A DNA stretch of 64,000 nucleotides from Rhodocyclaceae bacterium (GCA_020248265.1 JADCHX010000012.1:84378-148377); one strand, 5' to 3'; shown: positions 17,662-27,172, counted from the first letter of the stretch. Notes: generated by a model from the sequence alone, not told the origin. Numbers and translations are program-made.

Positions 17662-20247
17662 TCATGGGCCCGGCGGATTCGGAGCAGTAGCCCGGCGACG
17701 TCCCAGGAGCCACCGGGTGAGCTCGAACCAGGCAAGGGCGCCGAGACAGAGCGCCGCACCGATCAGCAACAGGGATACCGACGGTGTAGTGAACTGGAAC
17801 AGAACGCTGACTGCGGGCACCGTCAGCACGAGCACCAGGAGCACGCAGGTCGCCGCCGCGATCCAGCCAAAGGCGGCGTTCCAGGGGCGAGAGGCATCGG
17901 CGCGTCGTGTCAAGGTCCTGTTCACATGGATGAGGGCCAGGCTGCTGACCACGAGCACGGTGAAGGCGAGCGCGCGTGCGGTCTGGTCGGAGCCCGATGC
18001 CGAGCGAGCAACCATATAGGCGACGAGGGCAATGCCGAACAGCCCGCCCCCCTGTAGCATCCCGCGCAGCAGCACCGGCGCATCGAACAGGCGTGCGTCT
18101 GGTCTGCGCGGTGGCGTGCGCATCGCGTCGGCCTCCAGCGGCTCCGCCTCGAACACGATGGAGCAGGCCGGGTCGATCATCAGTTGGAGGAACAGGATGT
18201 GCACCGGCATCAGCACCATCGGCCAGCCGAGCACCAGCGGTACGATGGACAGGCCGACGATCGGCAGGTGTACCGCGATGACGAAGGCGATGGCCTTGCG
18301 CAGATTCGCGAACACCCGGCGGCCGTAGCGCACGCCGGTCACCAGCGACGCGAAGTCGTCGTTGAGCAGGACCAGGGCTGCGGCCTCGCGGGCGACATCG
18401 GTGCCGCGCGCACCCATCGCCACGCCGATGTGGGCGGCCTTCAGCGCCGGGGCATCGTTCACGCCGTCGCCCGTCATGGCGACCACGTCGCCACGTGCCC
18501 GGAAGGCCTGTACCAGCCGGAGCTTCTGCTCGGGCTGGACGCGGCAGAAGACGTTGGTGTCGGCCAGGCGAGCAGCGAGGCTGGCGTCATCCAATCGGTC
18601 GAGTTCGTCACCGGTCACTGCATGACCATCGACCACGAGACCGGCCTGCCTGGCGATGGACAGTGCCGTCTTCGGATGGTCGCCGGTGATCATCACGACC
18701 CGGATTCCCGCGGCCCGGCACTCCGCGATGGCCGCCGGCACGTCCGGCCGTACCGGGTCCTCCAGGGCCAACAGCCCGATGAACTCGAAGGCGAAGTCGT
18801 GCTGCGCATCGGGCAGGTCGCCAGCGGGGAAGATCGCACGCGCGACGGCCAGTACGCGCAGACCCTCACGGGCCATCCCTTCGACCTGTCGGGCAATGGG
18901 CACGTGCCGCGCTGCGTCGAGGTGACAGAGATCCATGATGGCCTCTGGCGCACCCTTCGCAGCTACCAGGCGGTCCTGGAGATCTGGCGACTGCCACACA
19001 CGCGACATAGCCAGCAGTTGCGGTGAGAGCGGGTAGTCGTCGATCACCTTCCAGTTGTCATGCAGGTGCCCGGTCCCGGCGAGATGGTGCTGACCGGCCT
19101 CTCCGATGGCCGATTCCATCGGATCGAAGGCCCGGCGGTGGCTCGCGAGCACTGCATACTCCAGCACCTGGTGCAGCGCTTCCGGAAGGTCCGGCGAGGC
19201 GTCTCCAGACAGGATCTGCTCCGCGTCCTCGGTCCATAGCCTGCGGACTGCCATCCGGTTCATCGTCAAGGTGCCGGTCTTGTCCACGCACAGAACGGTC
19301 GTGGCGCCGAGCAGTTCGACGGCCGGCATGCTGCGCGTGAGCACCCTCTCGCGCGCGAGCCGCCAAGCACCCAGGCCCAGGAAGATGGTCAGTACCACGG
19401 GGAGTTCCTCGGGCAGGATGGCCATCGCGAGCGTGAGGCCGGCCAGCACACCGTGCAGCCAGTCACCGCGCGTCAGGCCCCACGTCAGGGCCAGCCCGGC
19501 AGCCACACTCAGACCGATCGCCGCGACCCAGCCGACGATGCGTCGCGTCTCGCGCTGAACGGGCGTGGCGTCCGTCGAGATGGCCTGCAGCGAGGCACCG
19601 ATACGGCCCAGGGCACTGCGTCCGGCGGTGGCGGTCACGATGCCACGCCCTGTGCCCTGTGTCACCAGCGTTCCCGAAAAGGCCTGCCTGCGAGATGCCG
19701 GAGGTAGGCTGGACGCGGCGTCTCCCGCCTGCTTCATCGCCGGGGCCGACTCGCCGGTCAGCAGCGACTCGTCGATCGACAGGTTCGACGCCTCGACCAG
19801 GTCAAGATCGGCTGGTACCCGATCGCCCTCGGCCAGCAGGACGATGTCCCCGACGACCAGCTCGCGACCGGCCACGCGAATCGATCGGCCATCTCGAACC
19901 ACCTGCGCGCGCGGGCTGGACAGGTCGCGCAACGCCTCCAGGGACTGCTCGCTGCGGCGCTTCTGGACGTAAGTGATGGCGATGACGACCAGCACGAACG
20001 CCAGCAGCATCAGCGCTTCATGGAGATCGCCGAGCGCGAGATAGATGGCGCCGCAGGCCACGAGCAGCAGGAACATCGGCTCGAGCACCACGTCGCGCAG
20101 CAGTCCCCATGCCCGCCGCCGCGCCGTGGGGGGCAACTCGTTCGGACCGTCGCGCGCCAGGCGCGCTCCGGCCTCGGCTGCACTCAGTCCTGGCCGGGCT
20201 GCGGCGTCAACTTCGATATGCGTATCGCCCCCGGTCATGTCACCCAT
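17662..20247 (-). CDS. P-type cation-transporting ATPase (P2-like)
   Basis: An 861-residue P-type ATPase. Features in order: N-terminal cation-ATPase domain (GLSAAEAGARLARDGPNELP), actuator TGES, a membrane helix with ILPEELPVVLT (PEELP instead of the PEGLP typical of SERCA-type pumps), phosphorylation site DKTGTLT, the hinge TGDGVNDAPAL, and a C-terminal membrane domain. It resembles bacterial Ca2+/Mg2+-type pumps, but the ion cannot be fixed from sequence. ATG 20247 is used; 20238 is an equally plausible start. It is divergent from the DUF6671-type gene across about 185 bases. Confidence 0.9.
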   Translation of the reverse strand: MGDMTGGDTHIEVDAAARPGLSAAEAGARLARDGPNELPPTARRRAWGLLRDVVLEPMFLLLVACGAIYLALGDLHEALMLLAFVLVVIAITYVQKRRSEQSLEALRDLSSPRAQVVRDGRSIRVAGRELVVGDIVLLAEGDRVPADLDLVEASNLSIDESLLTGESAPAMKQAGDAASSLPPASRRQAFSGTLVTQGTGRGIVTATAGRSALGRIGASLQAISTDATPVQRETRRIVGWVAAIGLSVAAGLALTWGLTRGDWLHGVLAGLTLAMAILPEELPVVLTIFLGLGAWRLARERVLTRSMPAVELLGATTVLCVDKTGTLTMNRMAVRRLWTEDAEQILSGDASPDLPEALHQVLEYAVLASHRRAFDPMESAIGEAGQHHLAGTGHLHDNWKVIDDYPLSPQLLAMSRVWQSPDLQDRLVAAKGAPEAIMDLCHLDAARHVPIARQVEGMAREGLRVLAVARAIFPAGDLPDAQHDFAFEFIGLLALEDPVRPDVPAAIAECRAAGIRVVMITGDHPKTALSIARQAGLVVDGHAVTGDELDRLDDASLAARLADTNVFCRVQPEQKLRLVQAFRARGDVVAMTGDGVNDAPALKAAHIGVAMGARGTDVAREAAALVLLNDDFASLVTGVRYGRRVFANLRKAIAFVIAVHLPIVGLSIVPLVLGWPMVLMPVHILFLQLMIDPACSIVFEAEPLEADAMRTPPRRPDARLFDAPVLLRGMLQGGGLFGIALVAYMVARSASGSDQTARALAFTVLVVSSLALIHVNRTLTRRADASRPWNAAFGWIAAATCVLLVLVLTVPAVSVLFQFTTPSVSLLLIGAALCLGALAWFELTRWLLGRRRATAPNPPGP

Positions 20248-20432
20248 CTTACGCGTGCAGATGGCGCAAACACCTTCCATGGCCGGTGTTCCTTCGACAG
20301 CGCGGGAAGGGCAGCGAACTCCGCTTGCCGGTCCGGCTGCTTCTCTTGCATCAACACAGGTGTTTCGTGATATCAGGTTTCGCAGCAGGAATCCTGGCGT
20401 TTGTCGGGATGCGTCCAGAAAGGCACTGGTCG
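20248..20432. promoter_or_regulatory. Divergent promoter region, P-type ATPase and DUF6671-type gene
   Basis: This 185-base gap separates two divergent starts. I see no clear hexamer pair or riboswitch-like fold in it. Confidence 0.35.
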
Positions 20433-21296
20433 ATGAAAACGACGTTCTGGCCCTATCGTGGTCGGCAGGCCAGCCTCGCGACCCGACACGGGAAGGAGCG
20501 AGCCGTGGCACTGCCCATGCGCCTGGAACTCGGGCTGGATCTCGCCGTGCCGCCAGACCTGGATACGGACGCGCTCGGCACGTTTTGCGGTGAGGTCGCG
20601 CGCCAGGGATCCCCCGAATCAGTCTGCCTGCGCAAGGCCCGCCTGGGTATGGCTGCGACCGGGCTGGCGCTCGGGGTCGCCAACGAGGGTAGCTTCGGAC
20701 CTCACACGACCGTGCCCTTTATCGCGGCAGACATCGAGACGATGACTTTCGTCGACGACGAGCGTGGCCTCGTCGTCACCGAGACGCTGGTATCCGAGCG
20801 CACCAACCATGGCCATCGCGAGGCCCGCAGCGTCGACGACCTCACCGCGTGGCTGCCGGCCATGGGTTTCCCCTCGCATGCGCTGATCGTGCGGCCGAAG
20901 TCCGTCGCACCCAGTGGGCCGGTAGAAAAGGGCATCGTCTCGATCGAGCAACTGGCGGCAGCCATCGACCAGATGGCCAGGATGTCGCCTGACGCCGTGG
21001 CCTGGGTTCAGACCGATATGCGGGCGCATCTCAACCCCACGCGCATGGCCGTCATCCAGCAACTGGCGTTTCGGCTGGCGCGCCGCGTGGCCTCGTCATG
21101 TCCCGCCTGCACGACTCCTGGATGGGGACGCACCGCGACCGTCGCGGGCCTGCCGTGCGAGCTTTGCGATGAGCCTACGAGCATGATCCGCTTCGAAGTA
21201 TTCGGCTGCGGCGTCTGCGCCCACCGCGAAGACAGGCCGCGTGGCGACCTCCGTCAGAAGGCTCCGGCCCAGTACTGCCCGGCGTGCAATCCGTGA
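20433..21296 (+). CDS. DUF6671-type protein with four CxxC motifs
   Basis: A 287-residue protein of unknown function. The N-terminal domain opens with a strand and LATRHGKERA, then LDTDALGTFCGEV, KARLGM and NEGSFGPH, a pattern I associate with the DUF6671 family. The C-terminus has four CxxC pairs (CPAC, CELC, CGVC, CPAC), enough for two zinc sites, as in a double zinc ribbon. ATG 20433 gives the expected N-terminus. It is divergent from the P-type ATPase, so a link to metal handling is possible but unproven. Confidence 0.78.
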   Translation: MKTTFWPYRGRQASLATRHGKERAVALPMRLELGLDLAVPPDLDTDALGTFCGEVARQGSPESVCLRKARLGMAATGLALGVANEGSFGPHTTVPFIAADIETMTFVDDERGLVVTETLVSERTNHGHREARSVDDLTAWLPAMGFPSHALIVRPKSVAPSGPVEKGIVSIEQLAAAIDQMARMSPDAVAWVQTDMRAHLNPTRMAVIQQLAFRLARRVASSCPACTTPGWGRTATVAGLPCELCDEPTSMIRFEVFGCGVCAHREDRPRGDLRQKAPAQYCPACNP

Positions 21297-21393
21297 ATCC
21301 GTGAGCTCGCCGCAACCGCAAGACCGCGCTGGCGGAGCGTCCCCGTATGCCTGCCACGATGATGGGGCAGGGGATCGGCGGGATTTCACGGGA

Positions 21394-21403
21394 GTATCGA
21401 TAC
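21394..21403. promoter_or_regulatory. 10-base palindrome upstream of Bug gene
   Basis: GTATCGATAC is a perfect palindrome about 100 bases before the Bug receptor start at 21502. It could be an operator; a palindrome this short can also arise by chance. Confidence 0.2.
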
Positions 21404-21501
21404 GAACCAGCCAAAGGTCCGTGATGCGGAAAGCTGCGTTCGATTTGCAGCGGCGCCGGACGCCGCGTATTCTGCGTGGGTTTCCTTGGAGGAGATGCCC
21501 G

Positions 21502-22548
21502 ATGGTCCCGCAGAAGGCCGCATGGGCAGTCGCGCGCGGCGCGCGCGCGCGCGTTCCGCGCAGGTTCGCCGATTCGGTGGTCGCCTGCGCAGCCGTCGCG
21601 AGTGCATTGGTGCCGACGTTGGTCGTCGCGGCAGCCCCGGTGGGCGGTGCCTGGCCCAACCGGCCGATCCGCGTGCTGCTGCCGAATTCCCCGGGTAGCG
21701 CCACCGATATCCTCGGCCGTATCGCCTTCCAGCGCATGGCGGACGTGCTGGGCCAGCCGCTTCTGGTCGACAACCGGCCCGGTGCAGGCGGAACGACCGG
21801 TGTCGAGATCGGCATGCGTGCGCAGCCCGACGGCTACACGATCACCACCGTCACCCTGGCGGTGCTGGCAGTGGCGCCGCATACCTTCAAGTCCGTCGGC
21901 TACGACGTGTTCCGCGACATCCAGCCGGTCTCGGTATTCGCGATCGCGCAGACGGGTGTCTGCGTCAACGCGCAGCTGCCTGTGCAGTCGGTGCGCGAGC
22001 TGGTCGAACTCGCACGGGCGCGCCAGGGCCGCCTGCTGATGGCCTCGGCCGGCATCGGTTCCACCAGCCACATGGGCGGGCTGCTGTTCACTTCTCTGGC
22101 GAAGATCGAGGCGACCCATGTGCCGTACAAGGGCGGTGGCCCGTCGATGGCCGCCGTGGCACAGGGCGAGGCAGACTTCACCGTCGGGCCGATCGTCGCG
22201 GCCATGATGCATGTGAAGGCCGGGCGTACGCGTTGCCTCGCCACTGGTGGCGAACGGCGCTCGCCGCTCTATCCCGATCTGCCGACCCTGGCCGAGGCCG
22301 GCGTGCCTGGTTACCGCTACAGCGGGTGGAACGGCATCGTTCTGCCGGCTGGCACGCCGCGCGTGGTCGTCGACCGCCTGCATGGCGCGCTGGTATCGGT
22401 GCTCAGGCGTGACGACGTGCGCCAACTGTACGCGGCCCAGGGCGAGGAGCCGGCCTGGAATGCACCGGATGCATTCGCACGCCTGATCCGCGAGGACTTC
22501 GACGCGATGGGCAAGCTGGTGAAGGCGGCGGGCGTCAGGGCGGAGTAG
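21502..22548 (+). CDS. Bug/TctC-family periplasmic substrate receptor
   Basis: A 348-residue periplasmic receptor of the tripartite tricarboxylate family. The start at 21502 has a strong ribosome site (GGAGGA) and yields a long signal peptide (cleavage likely after VVAAA). Family motifs: WPNRPIRVLLPNSPGSATD, DNRPGAGGTTG, QPDGYT and HVPYKGGG. No TctA or TctB membrane subunits are nearby, the usual situation for Bug proteins in Burkholderiales. The ligand is presumably an organic acid. It is convergent with the bicupin gene, 19 bases away. Confidence 0.92.
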   Translation: MVPQKAAWAVARGARARVPRRFADSVVACAAVASALVPTLVVAAAPVGGAWPNRPIRVLLPNSPGSATDILGRIAFQRMADVLGQPLLVDNRPGAGGTTGVEIGMRAQPDGYTITTVTLAVLAVAPHTFKSVGYDVFRDIQPVSVFAIAQTGVCVNAQLPVQSVRELVELARARQGRLLMASAGIGSTSHMGGLLFTSLAKIEATHVPYKGGGPSMAAVAQGEADFTVGPIVAAMMHVKAGRTRCLATGGERRSPLYPDLPTLAEAGVPGYRYSGWNGIVLPAGTPRVVVDRLHGALVSVLRRDDVRQLYAAQGEEPAWNAPDAFARLIREDFDAMGKLVKAAGVRAE

Positions 22549-22567
22549 GCGCGCGCCGCCCCGGTGC

Positions 22568-23395
22568 TCAGCCGCGCCAGTTGTCGGCGGCGCCGTTGCG
22601 GTCGATGTGCGACTCGAGCCGCTCGGTCGAGCGCACCCCGGCATAGCGTGTGTTGCCGCCCTCGGCCGCGGTCAGCCCATACGCCTTGCCGCGCGGCACC
22701 TGGATGATGTCGCCGACGCCGGCTCGACGGCGCTCCCCATCGACCTCGGCGTCCAGCGCGCCCGAGATCACGTAGAAGAAGATCTCGTGCAGCGCCTCCG
22801 GACAGCGCATGGCATGGCCGGGCGGTGACTCGATGAAGCCGAACGCCAGGTGCGTGCCCTCGACCCAGCGCTCGTCATGGCCGGATGACGGTGGCGCATC
22901 GAGAGAGGAGATCATCGGATAGAAGCAGTTGCCCAGCCCGTCGAGGATGGCCTGCGACTTCTCCGTGTCCTTCTCCTGGCCCGGATAGCGTCCCTCCGCG
23001 ATCTCGCGCTTCACTTCGACGGCAGACAGCGCGCGTTCCGGCAGTGCCTCGTCGGCTGCGGCACCGATCAGCGTCCAGGTACGGTCCTTGATGTACAGGT
23101 AGCGCATGTCGCCGTCTTCGGTCGCCATGAACTGGTGGCGCGCAAAGGGCGGGATGTGCACGAAGGTGCCAGGCGGGACGATGCGCCGCTCGCGCCCCAC
23201 GCACAGGTTGATCTTGCCCTCGAGCGGAAAGGTCATCAACTCGTTCGGATGGTAGTGCAGGGTAGATCCGGTGCCCGCCCGCTTGGTGACGATGCGGAAG
23301 TACAGGTACTGGCCCTCGATCACCGGGCCTTCCGCGGTGGACAGATGCGGATTGAACCGGTGGGACTGGTAGTCCTCTATACGGTGGAATGGCAT
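22568..23395 (-). CDS. Bicupin protein
   Basis: A 275-residue protein made of two cupin domains. The first (about residues 25-105) has metal-binding LHYHPNELMTFPLEGKIN; the second (about 185-260) has PEALHEIFFYVISG and VGDIIQVPRG. Such bicupins include oxidases, dioxygenases and isomerases acting on hydroxy acids or phenolics. A strong ribosome site (GGAGGAGA) precedes ATG 23395. It is divergent from a cysteine-dioxygenase-like cupin, and both sit by the Bug receptor, so a shared catabolic pathway is likely. Reaction unknown. Confidence 0.85.
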   Translation of the reverse strand: MPFHRIEDYQSHRFNPHLSTAEGPVIEGQYLYFRIVTKRAGTGSTLHYHPNELMTFPLEGKINLCVGRERRIVPPGTFVHIPPFARHQFMATEDGDMRYLYIKDRTWTLIGAAADEALPERALSAVEVKREIAEGRYPGQEKDTEKSQAILDGLGNCFYPMISSLDAPPSSGHDERWVEGTHLAFGFIESPPGHAMRCPEALHEIFFYVISGALDAEVDGERRRAGVGDIIQVPRGKAYGLTAAEGGNTRYAGVRSTERLESHIDRNGAADNWRG

Positions 23396-23640
23396 GCTCT
23401 CCTCCTCGTCTGCGGACCCTACGGTACCGATAGTTTAACAGCGCGCCGGGCGTGCACTTCGCAGGCACCTCGCCTTCGAGATGTCGGCTGGAAGATGCTG
23501 ACAGGCTCCAGTCGATGATCTGTTTATCCGTACCGCGCGACGGGCGAACGTCAATCGGGCATTCTTCCGCAGGATCATCCGGCTGGCCCGGATGGACATC
23601 GGACGCAATCTGTCGAAACTTCACGAGGAGAGGAGCGTCA
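23396..23640. promoter_or_regulatory. Divergent promoter region between two cupin genes
   Basis: This 245-base gap serves both cupin genes. It holds an 8-base palindrome CGGTACCG (23422-23429) close to the bicupin start. No regulator gene is adjacent. Confidence 0.3.
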
Positions 23641-24225
23641 ATGCCAGGCAGCAGCAGTGAACTGACCATCCGTGAGTGCGCGTTCGAGATCATTCGTCTG
23701 GGCGAGGCGCTCGCCCGGGACAACGCCGCGCTTGCCCGAGCCTTGCAGGCACCTCTGCAACGCATCGTCTCGCTGCCCGACCTGCTGGCGCTCGGAGTGA
23801 AGCGCCAGGGCAACCACATCGACAACTCGAAGTACCTGTACTACGACGGCCAGCTGGTCATCTCGCTAGACGAGTTCCCGAAAGGCAAGCGCATTCCACC
23901 GCATGACCACGGTGTCTGGGAGGCGATCGCGATGTACCGCGGCAGCGTCGAGCACACCGTTTACGAGCGGCTCGACGATGGCAGTCGCGAGGGACATGCC
24001 GAACTCGCGGTGGTGGACGATCGGCGCCTGGGTCCCGGCGACGTGTGCGTGCTGATCCAGCCTGCGGAAATCCACAGCTTCACTGCGCTGGAAGAGGGCA
24101 CGCATTCGCTCACCGTCGTCGGCGGACATTACGCCGAACTGCGTCACTACTTCAATCCTGCGGACAAGACCTGCGTGGTGCGTCGGCCACGTCCGGTGAC
24201 CCAGGCGGGCGTTGTGGCGAGCTAG
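23641..24225 (+). CDS. Cysteine-dioxygenase-like cupin protein
   Basis: A 194-residue single-cupin protein of the cysteine-dioxygenase-like superfamily (thiol dioxygenases and relatives). Metal-site features: PHDHGVWEAIAMYRGSVEH and a later His in AEIHSFTAL. The start at 23641 is supported by a GAGGAGAGGAG run. Proteins of this type may use iron to oxidise a thiol or other small acid. It is divergent from the bicupin, and its last 74 bases overlap the tiny Cys-rich gene on the opposite strand. Confidence 0.85.
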   Translation: MPGSSSELTIRECAFEIIRLGEALARDNAALARALQAPLQRIVSLPDLLALGVKRQGNHIDNSKYLYYDGQLVISLDEFPKGKRIPPHDHGVWEAIAMYRGSVEHTVYERLDDGSREGHAELAVVDDRRLGPGDVCVLIQPAEIHSFTALEEGTHSLTVVGGHYAELRHYFNPADKTCVVRRPRPVTQAGVVAS

Positions 24226-24355
24226 GCGCGGTCGCAGGCGACCGGGACGCGCGGCGCATCCTGTGGCCATCCCACTGCTGGCCGCACCAGCAGCGGCCTT
24301 CGCTGTCGATAATGCAGGCGCCGCTGCCGCAGCAGCGTGTGTCTTCAGTCATCAT
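24152..24355 (-). CDS. Small Cys-rich protein, CCGSGxC...CWCG type
   Basis: A 67-residue protein that gene finders may miss. The N-terminal 30 residues hold five cysteines (8, 9, 14, 22, 24) in a pattern CCGSGAC, CWCG and QQWDG, reminiscent of small conserved proteobacterial proteins of unknown function. A good ribosome site AAGGAA precedes tandem ATGs (24355 and 24352). The C-terminal half is proline- and serine-rich and overlaps the end of the cysteine-dioxygenase-like gene on the other strand, which suggests that only the first half is under strong constraint. Likely a metal- or cluster-binding protein; function unknown. Confidence 0.68.
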   Translation of the reverse strand: MMTEDTRCCGSGACIIDSEGRCWCGQQWDGHRMRRASRSPATAPSSPQRPPGSPDVADAPRRSCPQD

Positions 24356-24622
24356 GTGTTCCTTGAGTTCGCGACCCGACGGCAGGATAGCGAGGAGCCG
24401 AGGCGTCTGTCCGGTTGGCGCGAAAGCGTGTTGACCGGCCTGCACGCAACCGATTCGCATCCGGCTGCGGCGTGGCGTCGGTTGCAACGTCAAGGTTGCA
24501 ACGTCAGGTTGGCGGCGGATCGCAAACGCCAGCCGTACCGGTACCGGAAACCATCCGCGAAACCGGGGTCAAGTTCGATGGCGAACTGCCGTAATCACGG
24601 ACTGGACCACGGAACCCGATCG

Positions 24623-27172
24623 ATGATTCCTCCAAACGAGCTCGTCACCCATATGCCCCGCGTTCAGGCGGGGGAGACCGACCTGCGCGACCTGTTCGTC
24701 GTGTGGCAGATGATCGAATCGAGTGCGGCCATCAGCTGCCCGGAAGCGGTCGCTCCGATCCTTCCGGCCCTGCTGCGCACCCGGGAGCGATTCAACAGCC
24801 TGCGCGTCCGGGTGATCGAAATGATGGTGCGCGAGAACCTGGGTGCGCTGGAGGACGAACTGGCGGCCAAGGCCCAGTGCGCGATCGACATCCTCGTGAG
24901 AAACCTGTTCGAGCGTACCGCGGATGTCGGCTTTCTGGCCACGGACGAGGTGGTACGCGCATTCTGCGCGGCGCCCGAACGGAGCGAGGCGGATCGACAG
25001 GCAATGGTTCGACGACTCGCCGAATACCAGTCAAAGTACACGGTCTACGACGATGTCATCCTGCTCGACGCGGACGGCAGGGTGCTCGCGCGGCTCGATG
25101 ACAGCGCCAACCTTCAGACGAGCCGCGATCCGCTGGTTGCCGATGCACTGGCAAAGGACGGTTACGTCGAGCGGTTCGGCCGCAGCGACCTCGGTACCTC
25201 CGGCGAGGCTTCGCTGCTCTACGCCCAGCGGATCACCCGCAGTACCGGTCGGGACGCCGCGGTCGGCGTGCTGGTGCTTCGCTTCCGCTTCGCCGACGAG
25301 ATGGAGCGCATCTTCGAGGGCATCAATGCGGACAATCCGCGACTCGCACTGGTGCTTATCGACGAACAACAGCGCGTGGTGGCGACCAATGACCAGGCGC
25401 ACGTCCCCACTGGCGCGAAACTGGCGCGGCAGGAGGGCAATGCCGTAGCGCTGTGTTCCTATGCCGGCCGCGAATACCTGTCGGTCTGCCGGTCGAGCAA
25501 TGGTTATCAGGGGTACGCTGGCCCGGCATGGCGCGCACAAGCCATGGTCTCGCTGCTCAACGGCTTCAAGTCGCCGGCGGGGAACCAGGATGACGACACC
25601 GACCTGCAGGCTCCGCTGGACAACGCCGACCTGGCGACCATGATCGGCGATGCCGAAGTGATCAGCAGGGAACTGCGCCGGGTGATGTGGAACGGTCGTC
25701 TTATGGCCGGCGAGCATGGCGGCGACCAGTTGCGGCTGAAGGCAGTCCTCAAGCAAGTGAACGAAGCCGGACAGCGCACACGCGAGCGCGCGGGCCTGGG
25801 GCTGGACGACATCCACCGCACGGCTGTGGCGCGTGTTCGCCGGCAGACGCGCGAACTGGCACGGCTGGCGGGCGACATCATGGACCGTAACCTGTACGAG
25901 CGGGCAAACGACGTGCGCTGGTGGGCGTGCTCCCCGGTACTGCGCGAGGTGCTGGCCGGACCCGCAAGCACGGAAACGAGCGGCCGTCTGGCGCAGGTCC
26001 TCGACTACATCAACGGGCTGTACACGGTCTACAACCGGCTGGTCGCCTTCGACGCGCAGGGCGTCGTGCGTGCCGTATCCCATGCGGGGGAAGGCCCGGT
26101 ACTGACAGGCTCGTCCGTGCCCGAGGCCTGGCTGACCTCGGTCACGCACCTTCGCGACACGCATCAGTACGCGGTCACGCCGTTCGAGGACACATCGATG
26201 CATGCCGCCGGGCCGACCTATGTCTATCTGGCAGCCGTCAGGTCATCGGGCGGAACGCTGTCGGGCGGTATCGCCATCGTCTTCAATGCAGCCACCGAGT
26301 TCCCGGCGATGCTGCGCGACATCATCGGCGATCTTCCAGGCGCGGCTGCGTTCGTCGATGACCAGGGCCATGTGATCGCTGCCACCGATGCCGACCTGAC
26401 GCGCGGACTGTCCGGAGGCTTCAGCGGCGGATCGGGCATCGTCGAGCAGGACGGCGTGCACTATGTCTGTGCGCGCGTGAAGGCCCCCGGGTACCGCGAG
26501 TTCAAAGGCAGCGATCGGTATGACAACGGCGTCGATGTGATCGTCGGCATCCGGGTCGGTACCAGCGCGGACTATCTCTCGCGGACCGATTCGCTCGAAC
26601 TGCAGCCGATGGCGGTCACGATGGGTGCGCCGACGCGAGAGGTCGCCGTCTTCGATGTCGGCGGCGCCCTGTATGCGCTTCCGGCCTACGAGGTCATCGA
26701 TGCGATCCTGCCGCGAGGGCTGGCACGTACACCCGGTGCTGACGGTGCGGCGCTCGGCCTCATCGAGGTCGGGTCCGGCAGTGCGGCGCGCGTGATTCCG
26801 GTGATCTGCGCGCGCCGGCTGTTCGGTATGCCTGACCGCGCTGCCGAGGCTGAAAGCCTGCTGATCGTGTTGCGCTCGACAGTACAGAAGGAGATTCCCG
26901 CCTTTGCCTTGCGGGTGGACGATGTCGCGACGGTGCTCGACGTTGCCCACGAGCACGTTCACCCCGCTCCCGAGGGCATGGCGTCCTTTACGCCTTGGAT
27001 CACGTCGGTGATCGACGCGGATGTCATCACCCGCGCCGGACAACGTTCATCGCTGGTGCAGTTGCTCGACTGTGCGAAGTTGCTCGAAGTCATCACCAAC
27101 AGGAACGCAGGCACTGCGGCAGACGGGAAGGTCGATACGGTCACTGAATCGGAAATGGTGGGAGAAAGCTGA
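24623..27172 (+). CDS. Cytosolic sensor with duplicated module and CheW domain
   Basis: An 849-residue protein with no membrane segment. Two related halves are visible: RNLFERTADVGF (93-104) with YTVYDD (139-144), and RNLYERANDVRW (422-433) with YTVYNR (467-472), a spacing of about 329 residues, so a Cache-like sensor module was duplicated. The end (about 672-825) is a CheW domain with AVFDVGGALYALP and SLVQLLDCAKLL. No che genes are nearby. It probably couples ligand or redox input to a chemotaxis-like array encoded elsewhere. ATG 24578 is a longer alternative start. A very small gene is divergent just upstream. Confidence 0.8.
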   Translation: MIPPNELVTHMPRVQAGETDLRDLFVVWQMIESSAAISCPEAVAPILPALLRTRERFNSLRVRVIEMMVRENLGALEDELAAKAQCAIDILVRNLFERTADVGFLATDEVVRAFCAAPERSEADRQAMVRRLAEYQSKYTVYDDVILLDADGRVLARLDDSANLQTSRDPLVADALAKDGYVERFGRSDLGTSGEASLLYAQRITRSTGRDAAVGVLVLRFRFADEMERIFEGINADNPRLALVLIDEQQRVVATNDQAHVPTGAKLARQEGNAVALCSYAGREYLSVCRSSNGYQGYAGPAWRAQAMVSLLNGFKSPAGNQDDDTDLQAPLDNADLATMIGDAEVISRELRRVMWNGRLMAGEHGGDQLRLKAVLKQVNEAGQRTRERAGLGLDDIHRTAVARVRRQTRELARLAGDIMDRNLYERANDVRWWACSPVLREVLAGPASTETSGRLAQVLDYINGLYTVYNRLVAFDAQGVVRAVSHAGEGPVLTGSSVPEAWLTSVTHLRDTHQYAVTPFEDTSMHAAGPTYVYLAAVRSSGGTLSGGIAIVFNAATEFPAMLRDIIGDLPGAAAFVDDQGHVIAATDADLTRGLSGGFSGGSGIVEQDGVHYVCARVKAPGYREFKGSDRYDNGVDVIVGIRVGTSADYLSRTDSLELQPMAVTMGAPTREVAVFDVGGALYALPAYEVIDAILPRGLARTPGADGAALGLIEVGSGSAARVIPVICARRLFGMPDRAAEAESLLIVLRSTVQKEIPAFALRVDDVATVLDVAHEHVHPAPEGMASFTPWITSVIDADVITRAGQRSSLVQLLDCAKLLEVITNRNAGTAADGKVDTVTESEMVGES

